Assembly: GCA_900473795.1 (NCBI GenBank)
Contig: UCMT01000005.1
Span: forward strand, 434,001-498,000
Direction: 5' to 3'
DNA length: 64,000 nucleotides
From: Hyphomicrobiales bacterium
GTDB lineage: Bacteria; Pseudomonadota; Alphaproteobacteria; Rhizobiales; Rhizobiaceae
Shown here: positions 16,195 to 26,722 of the stretch, piece after piece
How positions within the stretch are numbered: position 1 is the stretch's first letter
Layout: each line of letters begins with the position of its first letter
The notes under the pieces: generated by a model
The model's input: only the letters and a program-made list of their open reading frames with translations
Databases searched by the model: none
Told to the model about the DNA's origin: nothing
Program-made: the position numbers and the translations under genes

Positions 16195-16536
16195 ATGATG
16201 CACTACGACTTCGTCCCGAAAAGCAAGGACGCGGAAATCAGGATGAACCATGGCCGCCCGGAGTCAATCGGGGAATTTGTGCGTGATCTCGAAATAAAGG
16301 ATGTGAAGGAGCTCTTCCGCGAAGGCGTCCAACAGATCGTGGAATACAACACGAGTGGGTTTCTCGTATGGGTTCCGCCATCGGAGTGCTTTGAATACTG
16401 GAAGTGGGCACAGCCTCACATCGCCAAGGAACATCTTCTTCATCTCGAAGACTACCCCGAAGGATTCTTGCTTTCGATCTCGGAATGGATGAGCGATTCA
16501 GGCGAACGCCTGATCGTTTTCTCTCGGTATCATTGA
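16195..16536 (+). CDS. Hypothetical protein (113 aa)
   Basis: I do not recognise this family. The product is rich in aromatic and acidic residues, with no signal peptide or membrane segment (YNTSGFLVWVPPSECFEYWKW, then EHLLHLEDYPEGFLLSISEW). Its soluble, compact composition resembles small immunity-type or accessory proteins, but that is only an impression. Codon use is slightly less GC-biased than that of its neighbours. GAGG eight bases upstream supports ATG 16195; a second ATG follows immediately. It starts 10 bases after the ABM gene, so the two are probably co-transcribed. Confidence 0.65.
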   Translation: MMHYDFVPKSKDAEIRMNHGRPESIGEFVRDLEIKDVKELFREGVQQIVEYNTSGFLVWVPPSECFEYWKWAQPHIAKEHLLHLEDYPEGFLLSISEWMSDSGERLIVFSRYH

Positions 16537-16596
16537 AGTGAAGCGGGTGTTCAACATCGTGACGTGGAAAAGCCCTCTCTCCAGGAACGCCGTCCA

Positions 16597-17478
16597 ATGA
16601 ACTGGGATGACGTCCGCATGTTCCTGGCGGTCGCCCGCGGCGGCCAGATCCTGTCAGCCTCCAAGCGGCTGGGCGTCAATCATGCAACGCTCAGCCGGCG
16701 TGTCACGGCGCTGGAGGAATCGCTGAAGACGCGGCTTCTGATCCGCCGCACCAATGGTTGCGACCTGACGGCGGAAGGCGAGATCTTCCTGCATGCCGCC
16801 GAGCGGATGGAAACCGAGATGCTGGCGGCGCAGGCGCAGATCGGCCGGATCGATACCGCCGTCGCCGGCACGGTGCGCGTCGGGGCGCCCGATGGTTTCG
16901 GGGTGTCGTTCCTCGCCCCGCGGCTTGGCAAACTGACCGCACGCTTTCCGGAGCTGCGCATCCAGCTGGTTCCGGTTCCGCGCTCCTTTTCGCTGTCGCA
17001 GCGCGAGGCCGACATCGCGATCACGCTGGAGCGACCGGAACAAGGGCGGCTGATCTCGTCGAAGCTAACGGACTACACGCTGGGACTTTATGCATCGCAG
17101 GACTATCTGGCATCATACGGCGCCCCGGATACTGTCGAGGACCTGAAGGCCCATCGCCGCATCGGCTATGTCGAAGATCTGATCTTTACCGCCTCGCTCA
17201 ATTTCACCGGAGAGATCATGCGCAGCTGGGACGCCTCCTTCGAAATCTCCAGCGCCACCGGCCAGACCGAGGCTGTCCGCTCCAACGCCGGGATCGGCAT
17301 CCTGCACAATTACATCGCCCGGCAATATCCCGAGCTGATCCGTATCCTGCCGGAGACGACGATCCGCCGGGCCTACTGGACGACCTATCACGAAAGCGCC
17401 CGCGATCTCGTCCGCGTCCGCACCGTCGCTGATTTCCTTCAGGAACTGGTGACGGCGGAGCACCGCATTTTCGTTTGA
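16597..17478 (+). CDS. LysR-family transcriptional regulator
   Basis: 293-residue LysR regulator. The N-terminal helix-turn-helix (MNWDDVRMFLAVARGGQILS, then LGVNHATLSRRVTALEESL) is followed by a type 2 periplasmic-binding-like effector domain. The ATG at 16597 gives the standard LysR start; an upstream GTG at 16564 would add 11 atypical residues. It follows the orphan gene after 60 bases. By position it may control mmsA or the ABM gene, but the operator cannot be named from sequence. Co-inducer unknown. Confidence 0.9.
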   Translation: MNWDDVRMFLAVARGGQILSASKRLGVNHATLSRRVTALEESLKTRLLIRRTNGCDLTAEGEIFLHAAERMETEMLAAQAQIGRIDTAVAGTVRVGAPDGFGVSFLAPRLGKLTARFPELRIQLVPVPRSFSLSQREADIAITLERPEQGRLISSKLTDYTLGLYASQDYLASYGAPDTVEDLKAHRRIGYVEDLIFTASLNFTGEIMRSWDASFEISSATGQTEAVRSNAGIGILHNYIARQYPELIRILPETTIRRAYWTTYHESARDLVRVRTVADFLQELVTAEHRIFV

Positions 17479-17545
17479 ACGGTTCTGTTGCGGCAAGTGC
17501 CCGCACGGAGGCGACAGGCAATTTTGAAGAGATGAAGGGGCAAAA

Positions 17546-17622
17546 TGGTACGGTTGGGGGGTCTCGAACCTCCGACCTCAGGTGCCACAAACCTGCGCTC
17601 TAACCAACTGAGCTACAACCGC
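17546..17622 (-). tRNA. tRNA-His (GUG anticodon)
   Basis: Full cloverleaf on the minus strand: acceptor GCGGTTG/CAACCGT, D arm GCTCAGTTGGTTAGAGC, anticodon stem CAGGT/ACCTG around loop TTGTGGC with anticodon GTG (17586-17588), T arm GGAGGTTCGAGACCCCC-like. CCA is encoded at 17546-17548. Position -1 is T rather than G, the discriminator is A73 and the 1:72 pair is G-U. This is the alphaproteobacterial form that lacks the otherwise universal G-1. Confidence 0.97.
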
Positions 17623-17724
17623 ACATAAGACAGACACACGAACCATAGTCCGGCGCCGCTTTCCGGGTCAAATACGGGCAGTCCGTATTTTTTGCAAGAC
17701 ATAACTTGCCGTTTGATGTGAAAA

Positions 17725-17748
17725 AACCGGGTGACGGATCACCCGGTT
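17725..17748 (-). terminator. Intrinsic terminator of the phasin gene
   Basis: Perfect 10-bp stem AACCGGGTGA/TCACCCGGTT, four-base loop CGGA, and a U-run on the minus strand from the A-run at 17721-17726. Confidence 0.92.
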
Positions 17749-17788
17749 CTCTTGATGGGGCCGTACCGGTGAACCGGCGCTGGCGAAA

Positions 17789-18238
17789 TCAGTTCTTCTT
17801 GAAGCCGGAGATGACCTTTTCGGCGGCGTCCTTGCCAGGCTTCGCGACGCTTTCGGCAACCTTGCGGGTGGCTTCCTGCATCGACTTCGCCTGCTCGACG
17901 GCAAGCTCGGCCTGCTTGCGGATGAAGGCGGTCTGCAGTTCGAAGAATTCGGAAACGGACTTGACGCCGAGCAGCGCTTCCAGATGCGACAGCGAGTTCT
18001 CGGCATTGGTGCGCAGGGCGTCGATCGCCTTGAGGCCGAGTTCGACCGTGCCGGACTGGGCGCTTTCGAGCGTTGCTTCAACGGTCTTCGTCGCATCTTC
18101 GGCGGCGGTCTTCACCTTCGAATAGGCTTCCTTCGACTGGGCGGCACCCTTTTCGGCGAAATCGCGGAAGGTCTCGGTGACCTTGGTCGGGTCGAATGCG
18201 GCCAGCGAAAAGGCATCTTCTGTTTTCTTGGTAGCCAT
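17789..18238 (-). CDS. phaP: Phasin (PHB granule-associated protein)
   Basis: 149-residue, almost entirely helical, alanine/lysine/glutamate-rich protein of the phasin_2 family. It has the pattern ATFDP-like AAFDPTKVTETFRDFAEKG, KEAYSKVKTAAEDATKTVEATLESAQ, and the family block NAENSLSHLEALLGVKSVSEFFELQTAFIRKQ (residues about 80-108). Phasins coat polyhydroxybutyrate granules and control their size. The upstream region holds two TGC-N3-GCA boxes that could be PhaR/AniA operators. Gene stands alone with its own terminator. Confidence 0.93.
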   Translation of the reverse strand: MATKKTEDAFSLAAFDPTKVTETFRDFAEKGAAQSKEAYSKVKTAAEDATKTVEATLESAQSGTVELGLKAIDALRTNAENSLSHLEALLGVKSVSEFFELQTAFIRKQAELAVEQAKSMQEATRKVAESVAKPGKDAAEKVISGFKKN

Positions 18239-18312
18239 GATCTGCGCTCCTTGGTTTGGCCCTCTCCTGAGGCACCCGCGTTGAGATGATGTCTATATAG
18301 GCGATTTCATTG

Positions 18313-18339
18313 TGCATTGCAATATATTTGTGCATCGCA
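18313..18339. promoter_or_regulatory. Two TGC-N3-GCA boxes upstream of the phasin gene
   Basis: TGCATTGCA (18313-18321) and TGCATCGCA (18331-18339) lie 18 bases apart on the same face of the helix; the second is embedded in the palindrome TTGTGCATCGCACAA (18328-18342). PhaR-type repressors of phasin genes bind TGC-rich dyads of this kind in other alphaproteobacteria. Position is 75-101 bases upstream of the phasin ATG. Confidence 0.5.
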
Positions 18340-18428
18340 CAACAAGAAACCGCGCAGCATTAACCTTTCGCGGCGAAAGACCGGTGGCGAATGCCCCGCA
18401 AGCTGGACCCCTGCCGCCCCGACGGCTA

Positions 18429-18444
18429 TTAATACACTGTTAAC
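18429..18444 (+). promoter_or_regulatory. CtrA-type motif TTAA-N7-TTAAC upstream of the large kinase
   Basis: TTAA at 18429-18432, seven bases, then TTAAC at 18440-18444: a full match to the CtrA consensus. It ends 37 bases before the ATG at 18482. An extra half-site TTAAC is at 18360-18364. CtrA sits downstream of PleC/DivJ/PdhS kinases and DivK, which gives the match pathway relevance. Confidence 0.6.
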
Positions 18445-18481
18445 AATCCCGTCCGTGTGACGGTTTTAAACAGGTCAGCCG

Positions 18482-21400
18482 ATGCCCGCAAAATCGTATC
18501 CCTTCATCGACATCGCCGTTCACGAGCGGGTGCGGGAGCATTTTGCGCGGGGCGATGCGGCTGTCTTGTTTTCGCCGGACATGAACCAGGTGCTGTGGTC
18601 GAATGGCGAAGGTGCCTTCCTGTTCGGCCTCGCGTCGATCTATGACTTCATCGACAGCGGCGCCAACCGCAGCGACGCTGCCTATCGCCAGTTGGAAACG
18701 GCGGCCCGGCAGCTCGAACGCAGCGGCGACAAACGGTCGTTCCTGATGCGCGTCGCCTCGGGCTTCCAGCGCGTGTCCGTCGGCGCTTCGGTGGAGATGA
18801 TCACGGTGCGGCCCGGCGAGACCGCAATTCTTTTCGCGGCTCCCCGCACCGGCAAGCCGCTCTCAGCAGAACAACGTGCCGCCCGGATGATCTCCGGCTT
18901 CGACGACCCCGATACGCATATGGCAGTGCTCGATAGTGACGGGACGCTTCTTGCCGCCTCCCCCGGTTTCGACGCTCTTTCGATGACGCCGCAGACCTGC
19001 CGGGCGCTGGTCACCGCGGTTGGCCGCGACAGCGACTGGCTGCTCAAGCGCCCGGTCCCGACCGGCAAGGGCCATCTGCCGGCGGCGATCGGCAAGCTTT
19101 CTGAAAATCCTGCCCTGCACCTGCTTTTCGCCGTCGAGACCATTCTCGGCAATCTCGACGCGGGCGCAGATTTCCGCGAGATCGAAGATACCGGCGTCGA
19201 CATTGCCGCCGAAGACACCGCATCCTCCGTGGCAACCGCCCCGCTTCTTTCGGCAGCAGGCTTGCCGGACGATGTTATCGACGAGATCGAAACGATCGAG
19301 GAAATCCCGGCGGAAAACGACATCTTCACCGAATTGCCGGAAGCGCCTGAGGCCGAGAATGTCTCACCGACCGACGCGCTGACGGACACGCCTGCCGATG
19401 CTCTTTCCGGGCGGGACACGGAAAATGAGCCGGTCCTCACGGATACGCTGGTTTCAGCCGAAGAGCCCGAACAGCCTCCCATCGATGATGACACGGCACC
19501 TCGCGCCATTGCAGAAGCAGACGACACCGATGCTGACGAGCCGCAGCCGGACTTCTCGTCCGCTCAGGCGACGGAACAAGACGACCTTCCCGAGGTCGAT
19601 GAAGCCCTCGCCGCTGGGGCCGAGGCCGAACAAACGGGCCTTGCAGTCGTCGACGAAGCACTGAATGAGGCGGAGCAGGACGCCGACGTTTCGGCAAAGC
19701 CTTCCAATGAGCCGAATGGGGTTGAGGTCGCACCGGAAGAAGCACCTCTGGAAGAGGATGTTGCTGCCGCACCGGTCGAAAACGCCGCGGAAGACGGCCT
19801 TCAGGACGAGGCCCCCACTGCCGGCGCCTCAAGCTTCCTCTTCACGCCCAACAGCCGGGCCGTGCGTTTCGTCTGGAAGATCGATTCCGACGGGCGGTTC
19901 AGCGAGATTTCCGAGGAATTCGCGACGGCAGTCGGGCCGAAATCCGCCGATGTCGCCGGCCAGCGGTTCACCGAGCTGGCGGCGCGGTACCATCTCGACC
20001 CCGGCAACACGATCGGCGAATTGCTGAAGCGGCGCGATACCTGGTCCGGCAAGACCATTTTGTGGCCGATTGAAGGGACAAGCCTGCAGGTCCCGGTCGA
20101 CCTGGCCGCCCTTCCGACCTATTCGCGCAACCGCGAATTCGACGGCTTCCGTGGTTTCGGCATCGTTCGCGTGGCCGATGCGGTCGAGGACGAACAGGCC
20201 ATGGGCCTGACATTCGGCGAGCCGCCGCTTGTGGACGAGAGCGCGCCCGCGGAAATCGATGGCGCTAGCGGTGATGCCGCAAACGTAGAGGATGGTCGCG
20301 GCGACCAGGAACGCACGGTAGACGGCTCGATCCTGGACGAAACCATCGTGGACGACGGGATCGCGGGCGACGGCACCGATGACGGCATGGAAACCGCGAG
20401 CCCATCGCTATCCATCCCCGATCTTGCCGCCGAGGCCGAACCGGAAGATCCCGGCGAGAAAGACCTGTTGGCCGAACTGGAAGACGAACAGCCTGCAGAG
20501 GTGCTTCCGCCGGAAGATCCTTTCCGGGGTGAACGCCCGGCACTGAAGCTGGTCGACACGCCGAGGCGCCGCGCGTCCGACAAAGTGATTGAGCTCGACA
20601 GCCACCGGCCGCCGGGCGCCGAGACTTTGAGCCGCAGCGAACAGGCCGCGTTCCTCGAGATCGCGCGCCAGTTGGGCGGAACCTTCGGCAAGCGCGGAAA
20701 TGAAGACGTGCCCGTGACCGACAGGCCCGTCGCCGATGAGCCGGTGATCGCCGAACCCGTCGAAGAGACGGCTTCGTTGAAGGCTGACGACACCGGCAAG
20801 AACGCTTTTACCGATATCGACAACGCGACGACCACGGCCAGCGAAACCACCCTGCCGGAAACCCTCGCAGCGATCGTCCCGCCGCGCACCAGCAGCAACA
20901 GCAGCCTGACGCCGGACTTCCTCGACAATCTGCCGATTGCCCTTCTGGTTCACAGTGGCGACGACCTGTTCCATGTCAATTCGGAGTTTCTCAAGCTCAC
21001 CGGCTATTCCGGCCTCAACGAATTGCGGGAAGAAGGGGGGATCGATGCCCTCTTCGCCGGTGACGACGACGGTCTCCCCGACATGCCGGACGGCGCGATG
21101 ATGGTCATCCGCAATGACGGCACACTGATCCCGGTGACGGCGCGGCTGCAATCGATCCGCTGGGAAGACAAGAGTGCGCTGATGATGGCACTCTCGGCCG
21201 TGCATGCGCCGGCAGCACCAGTCGCAGCCGAGGCCCCGCCGGAAGACATGGCACCAGAGGCCGAAGAGAATACGGAAATCCAGGCCTTGCGCATGGAAAC
21301 CGAAGAACTGCACTCGATCCTCGAAACCGCGACGGACGGCGTCGTCGTTGTCGGCGCAGAGGGAGAAATCCGCTCGCTGAATCGCTCTGCAAGCGCACTG

Positions 21401-22405
21401 TTCAACTATGACGACGGCGAAATCCGCGGCAAACCGTTTGCCATGCTGTTTGCCCATGAGAGCCAGAAGGCCGTGCTCGACTATCTCTCCGGCCTTTCCG
21501 GTCACGGTGTTGCCAGCGTGCTGAATGACGGCCGGGAAGTGATCGGTCGCGAGGCATCCGGTGGCTTCATCCCGCTGTTCATGACGATGGGCCGCCTCTC
21601 CTCCTCCAACGGATTCTGCGCCGTCATCCGCGACATCACCCAATGGAAGCGGACGGAAGAGGAACTGCGCAACGCCAAACGCGCTGCCGAGACGGCGAAT
21701 GCCCACAAGAGCGATTTTCTCGCCCGTGTCAGCCATGAAATCCGCACGCCGTTGAACGCGATCATCGGCTTTTCCGATATGATGGCGAGCGAGCATTTCG
21801 GCCCGATCGGCAATCCCCGCTACGTCGAATATGCCAATGACATCGGCCGCTCCGGCCGCCACGTGCTCGACATCGTCAACGACCTGCTCGACATCTCCAA
21901 GATCGAAGCCGGCGAGATGGATCTGGAATTCACCGCGGTCGAGATCAATGACGCGGTTTCCGAAGCCGTGTCGCTGGTGCAGCCGCAGGCCAACAGCCAG
22001 CGCGTGATCATCCGGACCTCGCTGTCTGGTTCGGTACCGAACGTGGTTGCCGACAACCGCTCGATCAAGCAGATCGCCCTCAACATCCTGTCGAACGCCA
22101 TCCGCTTCACGCCGTCGGGGGGCCAGATCGTCGTCTCCACAGCTTATGAGGCCAATGGAAGCGTCATCCTGCGCATCCGCGATACCGGCGTCGGCATGAC
22201 CCGCACCGAGCTTGAGCAGGCGATGAAGCCTTTCCGGCAGGTGACCACCGGCGTCCGCAAGCGCGGCGACGGCACCGGCCTCGGCCTGCCGCTGACGAAG
22301 GCCATGGCGGAAGCGAACCGGGCGCAGTTCTCGATCAGTTCGACGCCGAACGAAGGCACCCTGGTGGAAATTTCCTTTCCATCGCAGCGCGTGCTGGCAA
22401 ATTAG
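18482..22405 (+). CDS. Large multi-PAS sensor histidine kinase, PdhS/PleC-like
   Basis: 1307-residue kinase without obvious membrane segments. Residues 1-225 form a conserved N-terminal module; 230-445 and about 570-805 are acidic, alanine/proline-rich, probably disordered; a PAS-like domain spans about 455-560, a second about 812-905 and a third about 940-1053; HisKA follows with H1085 in SHEIRTPLNAIIGFSDMM, and HATPase has NILSNAIRFTPSGG, DTGVGM and GDGTGLGLPL. The HisKA block (ARVSHEIRTPLNAIIGFS, ASEHFGPIGNPRY) is that of the PdhS/DivJ/PleC group that acts on DivK and PleD. A CtrA-type site lies upstream. Which PdhS paralogue it is cannot be decided here; AGG precedes the ATG. Confidence 0.85.
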   Translation: MPAKSYPFIDIAVHERVREHFARGDAAVLFSPDMNQVLWSNGEGAFLFGLASIYDFIDSGANRSDAAYRQLETAARQLERSGDKRSFLMRVASGFQRVSVGASVEMITVRPGETAILFAAPRTGKPLSAEQRAARMISGFDDPDTHMAVLDSDGTLLAASPGFDALSMTPQTCRALVTAVGRDSDWLLKRPVPTGKGHLPAAIGKLSENPALHLLFAVETILGNLDAGADFREIEDTGVDIAAEDTASSVATAPLLSAAGLPDDVIDEIETIEEIPAENDIFTELPEAPEAENVSPTDALTDTPADALSGRDTENEPVLTDTLVSAEEPEQPPIDDDTAPRAIAEADDTDADEPQPDFSSAQATEQDDLPEVDEALAAGAEAEQTGLAVVDEALNEAEQDADVSAKPSNEPNGVEVAPEEAPLEEDVAAAPVENAAEDGLQDEAPTAGASSFLFTPNSRAVRFVWKIDSDGRFSEISEEFATAVGPKSADVAGQRFTELAARYHLDPGNTIGELLKRRDTWSGKTILWPIEGTSLQVPVDLAALPTYSRNREFDGFRGFGIVRVADAVEDEQAMGLTFGEPPLVDESAPAEIDGASGDAANVEDGRGDQERTVDGSILDETIVDDGIAGDGTDDGMETASPSLSIPDLAAEAEPEDPGEKDLLAELEDEQPAEVLPPEDPFRGERPALKLVDTPRRRASDKVIELDSHRPPGAETLSRSEQAAFLEIARQLGGTFGKRGNEDVPVTDRPVADEPVIAEPVEETASLKADDTGKNAFTDIDNATTTASETTLPETLAAIVPPRTSSNSSLTPDFLDNLPIALLVHSGDDLFHVNSEFLKLTGYSGLNELREEGGIDALFAGDDDGLPDMPDGAMMVIRNDGTLIPVTARLQSIRWEDKSALMMALSAVHAPAAPVAAEAPPEDMAPEAEENTEIQALRMETEELHSILETATDGVVVVGAEGEIRSLNRSASALFNYDDGEIRGKPFAMLFAHESQKAVLDYLSGLSGHGVASVLNDGREVIGREASGGFIPLFMTMGRLSSSNGFCAVIRDITQWKRTEEELRNAKRAAETANAHKSDFLARVSHEIRTPLNAIIGFSDMMASEHFGPIGNPRYVEYANDIGRSGRHVLDIVNDLLDISKIEAGEMDLEFTAVEINDAVSEAVSLVQPQANSQRVIIRTSLSGSVPNVVADNRSIKQIALNILSNAIRFTPSGGQIVVSTAYEANGSVILRIRDTGVGMTRTELEQAMKPFRQVTTGVRKRGDGTGLGLPLTKAMAEANRAQFSISSTPNEGTLVEISFPSQRVLAN

Positions 22406-22436
22406 CGACACACGCTAAAAGCTTGGAATAGCAGCT

Positions 22437-22465
22437 AAAAAAAGAGGCAGCCAAGAAGCTGCCTC
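22437..22465 (-). terminator. Intrinsic terminator, minus strand
   Basis: Perfect stem GAGGCAGC/GCTGCCTC (22444-22451 and 22458-22465) with loop CAAGAA, followed on the minus strand by seven U residues. There is no U-run on the plus strand, so it does not end the kinase transcript in that direction. It lies 230 bases beyond the acsA2 stop. Confidence 0.85.
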
Positions 22466-22600
22466 GATAAGTTGAATGCTAAACAGGTGCACGAGAAGTA
22501 GTGACATCAGGTCCGTGCCGGCATTGCTGCCGAGAGCTAGCCCTCACATCGGGTAACCTCAAGTTGAGAGCACCATGCGCTGCCATTCGTAAACAAAACC
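22437..22600 (-). ncRNA. Candidate sRNA or 3'-UTR-derived RNA after acsA2
   Basis: The stretch between acsA2 and the kinase gene is free of ORFs, ends in a strong minus-strand terminator and contains local stems on that strand (CTCAA-C-TTGAG, and GAG-GGCTAG-CTC). An unpaired CUUCUC segment could pair with Shine-Dalgarno sequences. The 5' end is a guess: no good CTTGAC/CTATAT promoter is visible, so processing from the acsA2 mRNA is equally possible. I could not match it to a named rhizobial sRNA family from memory. Confidence 0.35.
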
Positions 22601-22692
22601 TTTCCGCATCATCCGCAAATTTTAAGCATTCGCGGCAAAGACATAAGCTTTGGTTAATTCGGCAGGCCGGAAATCCTTAACGGCACGCGGGC

Positions 22693-24645
<1,953 letters not shown>

Positions 24646-24800
24646 GCTTTCCTCCGCTACCCAAGCCAGCCTCTATATCATGCTGCGACGCAAGATAAAC
24701 AGACCGCGCAAATGATGACTGTGGCAGTTGCGACATTTTCCCGTTTTCAATCGTTTGATTTCTCCGCGGCGAAAGCCTATCCATCCGCCTTTCAGACCAT

Positions 24801-26660
24801 ATGAAAGTGCGCCGAACGGCAATGAAGCAACACGTCGATATCGCCACCAGCAAGGCAGGGCTCCGCAGGCTGCTTCTATCGCGGACGCTTGCCTGGTTGC
24901 TCGTCAGCGCGCTCGTGCTCGTCATGCTGTTCAAGGTCGCCTTGCCGCTTTTCATTTCAACGGCCAGCGTCAAGCTCAACATGGAGCGGGCGCTTTCCTC
25001 CTGGACGGGAGCACGCGCCGCCATCGCCGGCAATCCGGATATCAGCTTCTGGCCGCACCCGGTTTTGACGCTGCACACCGTGACCTTCGAAGGCGGCGAT
25101 ACAGCCTCTCCGGAACTGTTGGCGAAAGCCGACGCCATCGCCGCCGGGTTCGACCTCCTCGCCGCCTTGCGCGGTACGCCGGTCTTCTATGACTTCCGCC
25201 TGCTCAACCCCGTGCTGAAAATAGAGCGCCGGACAGACGGGAACCTCAATTGGCGACGGGCCGGCTGGATGGCCGACGCCATCGCCCACGCCTCGTCAAC
25301 GACGCTATCTTCAGCCCGCAACACCCCGATCGGCGACATCGAGATCGAAAACGGCACGCTCGAACTGACCGACCGCGTCACGGCCAGCACCCATCGGGTG
25401 ACCAACGTTTCCGGCTCGATCCAATGGCCGGCGCCGGCTGCGCGGATCAGTGCGGGTCTTTCGGCTCTGATGAATGGCGAAAGGGTCGAGTGGTCCTTCG
25501 TCTGCGATGAGCCGATGATGCTGCTTTCGGGCCAAACCAGCGCGATCCAGACCTCATTCACCGCCGCACCGCTGAGCTTCAGTTTTGACGGTAGCGGCAA
25601 CGCCTCCACCCATGCCTTCGCCTCGGGGAAACTGCAGCTGACAGCGACCTCCCTCCCTACATTGATGAGTTGGTATGGCGGGGTCTCGCCGCTGCCTCCA
25701 TCGACGGGAACCACCTCCATCGACACGAGCGTGACAGTGTCCGCCGAGATGTTGAAGATGGACAATCTCTCCCTCGCGCTGAACGGATCCGGTGCGACGG
25801 GTGTTCTCGATGTTGCGTGGCGTAAGCAGCACAGCCCGCGGATTGATGGCACGCTTGCCTTCGAGCGGCTCGATCTGACGTCGCTGCTCGCGTTGCTCTT
25901 ACCGATGCAGCCAGCATCCGGTCCCTCCGGCACGCCGGACATGTCGTTTCTCAAGCGGATCAATCTCGATCTGCGACTTTCGGCCCAGGAAGCCACCTAC
26001 GGCACAATCACACTCACCGATATCGCCGCCGGCGTGATAGCCAACAACGACCGGGCGTCGCTCGATATCGGCGACGGCACCTATTCCGGCGGCTCTGTTA
26101 GCGGACGCATCGATCTTGCGAAAGACGGCGCCAATGGCGGCCAGCTGCAATTTTCTCTGAAGAATGCCAATCTCGCCCCTGTCGCTGCGGGTCTCGGCTT
26201 ACAGGGATCGCTGCCGCTGGGGCGGGGCGTGGTGAGCGTCGACCTTGCAACCACCGAACCGCTGTCGGCGAGGACAATGAACAGCGTCTCCGGCGAAATC
26301 CGCTATTCCGCAATCGACGGTGTGCTGACGAACTTCAACGGACCGGAATTCGAACGGCTTGCGGCAGAGGGCGGTTTCTTCAACATCAACCAGGCCGACG
26401 ACGGTTCCTTTGCCTTTGCCACCGCAGACATCATTGCAAAGCTGCGCGGAGGTGTTGCCGAGCTGACGAAGGCGGATATTCGCGGCGAAGGACGAACCCT
26501 GTCGTTTGCGGGGTTCATTCCCTACCGCAGCGGCAGCCTGGCACTGGCCGGCGCCGTTCGCCCCGACGATACCGCGGTACCGCCGGTTCGCTTCTTTGTC
26601 GGCGGCTCCTGGCCGAATGCGATCATCTCACCGCTCACGACGATCCGTGCCCTTCAATAG
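24801..26660 (+). CDS. AsmA-like protein
   Basis: 619-residue protein with one N-terminal membrane anchor (about residues 28-52: RTLAWLLVSALVLVMLFKVA) and a long periplasmic region rich in beta-strands. The N-terminal AsmA block (ISFWPHPVLTLHTVTFEGG, FDLLAALRGTPVFYDFRLLNPVLKIERRTDGNLNWR in parts) and the C-terminal AsmA_2-like block (LNFNGPEFERLAAEGGFFNINQ region, then TKADIRGEGRTLSFAGFI) are present. AsmA-like proteins are thought to move or arrange phospholipids between the membranes. Start uncertain: ATG 24801 or ATG 24822, neither with a strong ribosome site. A small membrane protein gene follows. Confidence 0.82.
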   Translation: MKVRRTAMKQHVDIATSKAGLRRLLLSRTLAWLLVSALVLVMLFKVALPLFISTASVKLNMERALSSWTGARAAIAGNPDISFWPHPVLTLHTVTFEGGDTASPELLAKADAIAAGFDLLAALRGTPVFYDFRLLNPVLKIERRTDGNLNWRRAGWMADAIAHASSTTLSSARNTPIGDIEIENGTLELTDRVTASTHRVTNVSGSIQWPAPAARISAGLSALMNGERVEWSFVCDEPMMLLSGQTSAIQTSFTAAPLSFSFDGSGNASTHAFASGKLQLTATSLPTLMSWYGGVSPLPPSTGTTSIDTSVTVSAEMLKMDNLSLALNGSGATGVLDVAWRKQHSPRIDGTLAFERLDLTSLLALLLPMQPASGPSGTPDMSFLKRINLDLRLSAQEATYGTITLTDIAAGVIANNDRASLDIGDGTYSGGSVSGRIDLAKDGANGGQLQFSLKNANLAPVAAGLGLQGSLPLGRGVVSVDLATTEPLSARTMNSVSGEIRYSAIDGVLTNFNGPEFERLAAEGGFFNINQADDGSFAFATADIIAKLRGGVAELTKADIRGEGRTLSFAGFIPYRSGSLALAGAVRPDDTAVPPVRFFVGGSWPNAIISPLTTIRALQ

Positions 26661-26722
26661 TCCGTCACATCGACATTGCCACAGGGTCTTCTAAAATAAG
26701 CTGCCGAATCAGCCCACTGGAG

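Noticed and set aside
20408-22411. 667-residue minus-strand ORF opposite the kinase gene
   Set aside because: Covers the conserved PAS/HisKA/HATPase coding sequence on the other strand and has no recognisable domain.
22437-22465. Hairpin as terminator of the large kinase gene
   Set aside because: On the plus strand no U-run follows; the orientation fits the minus strand instead.
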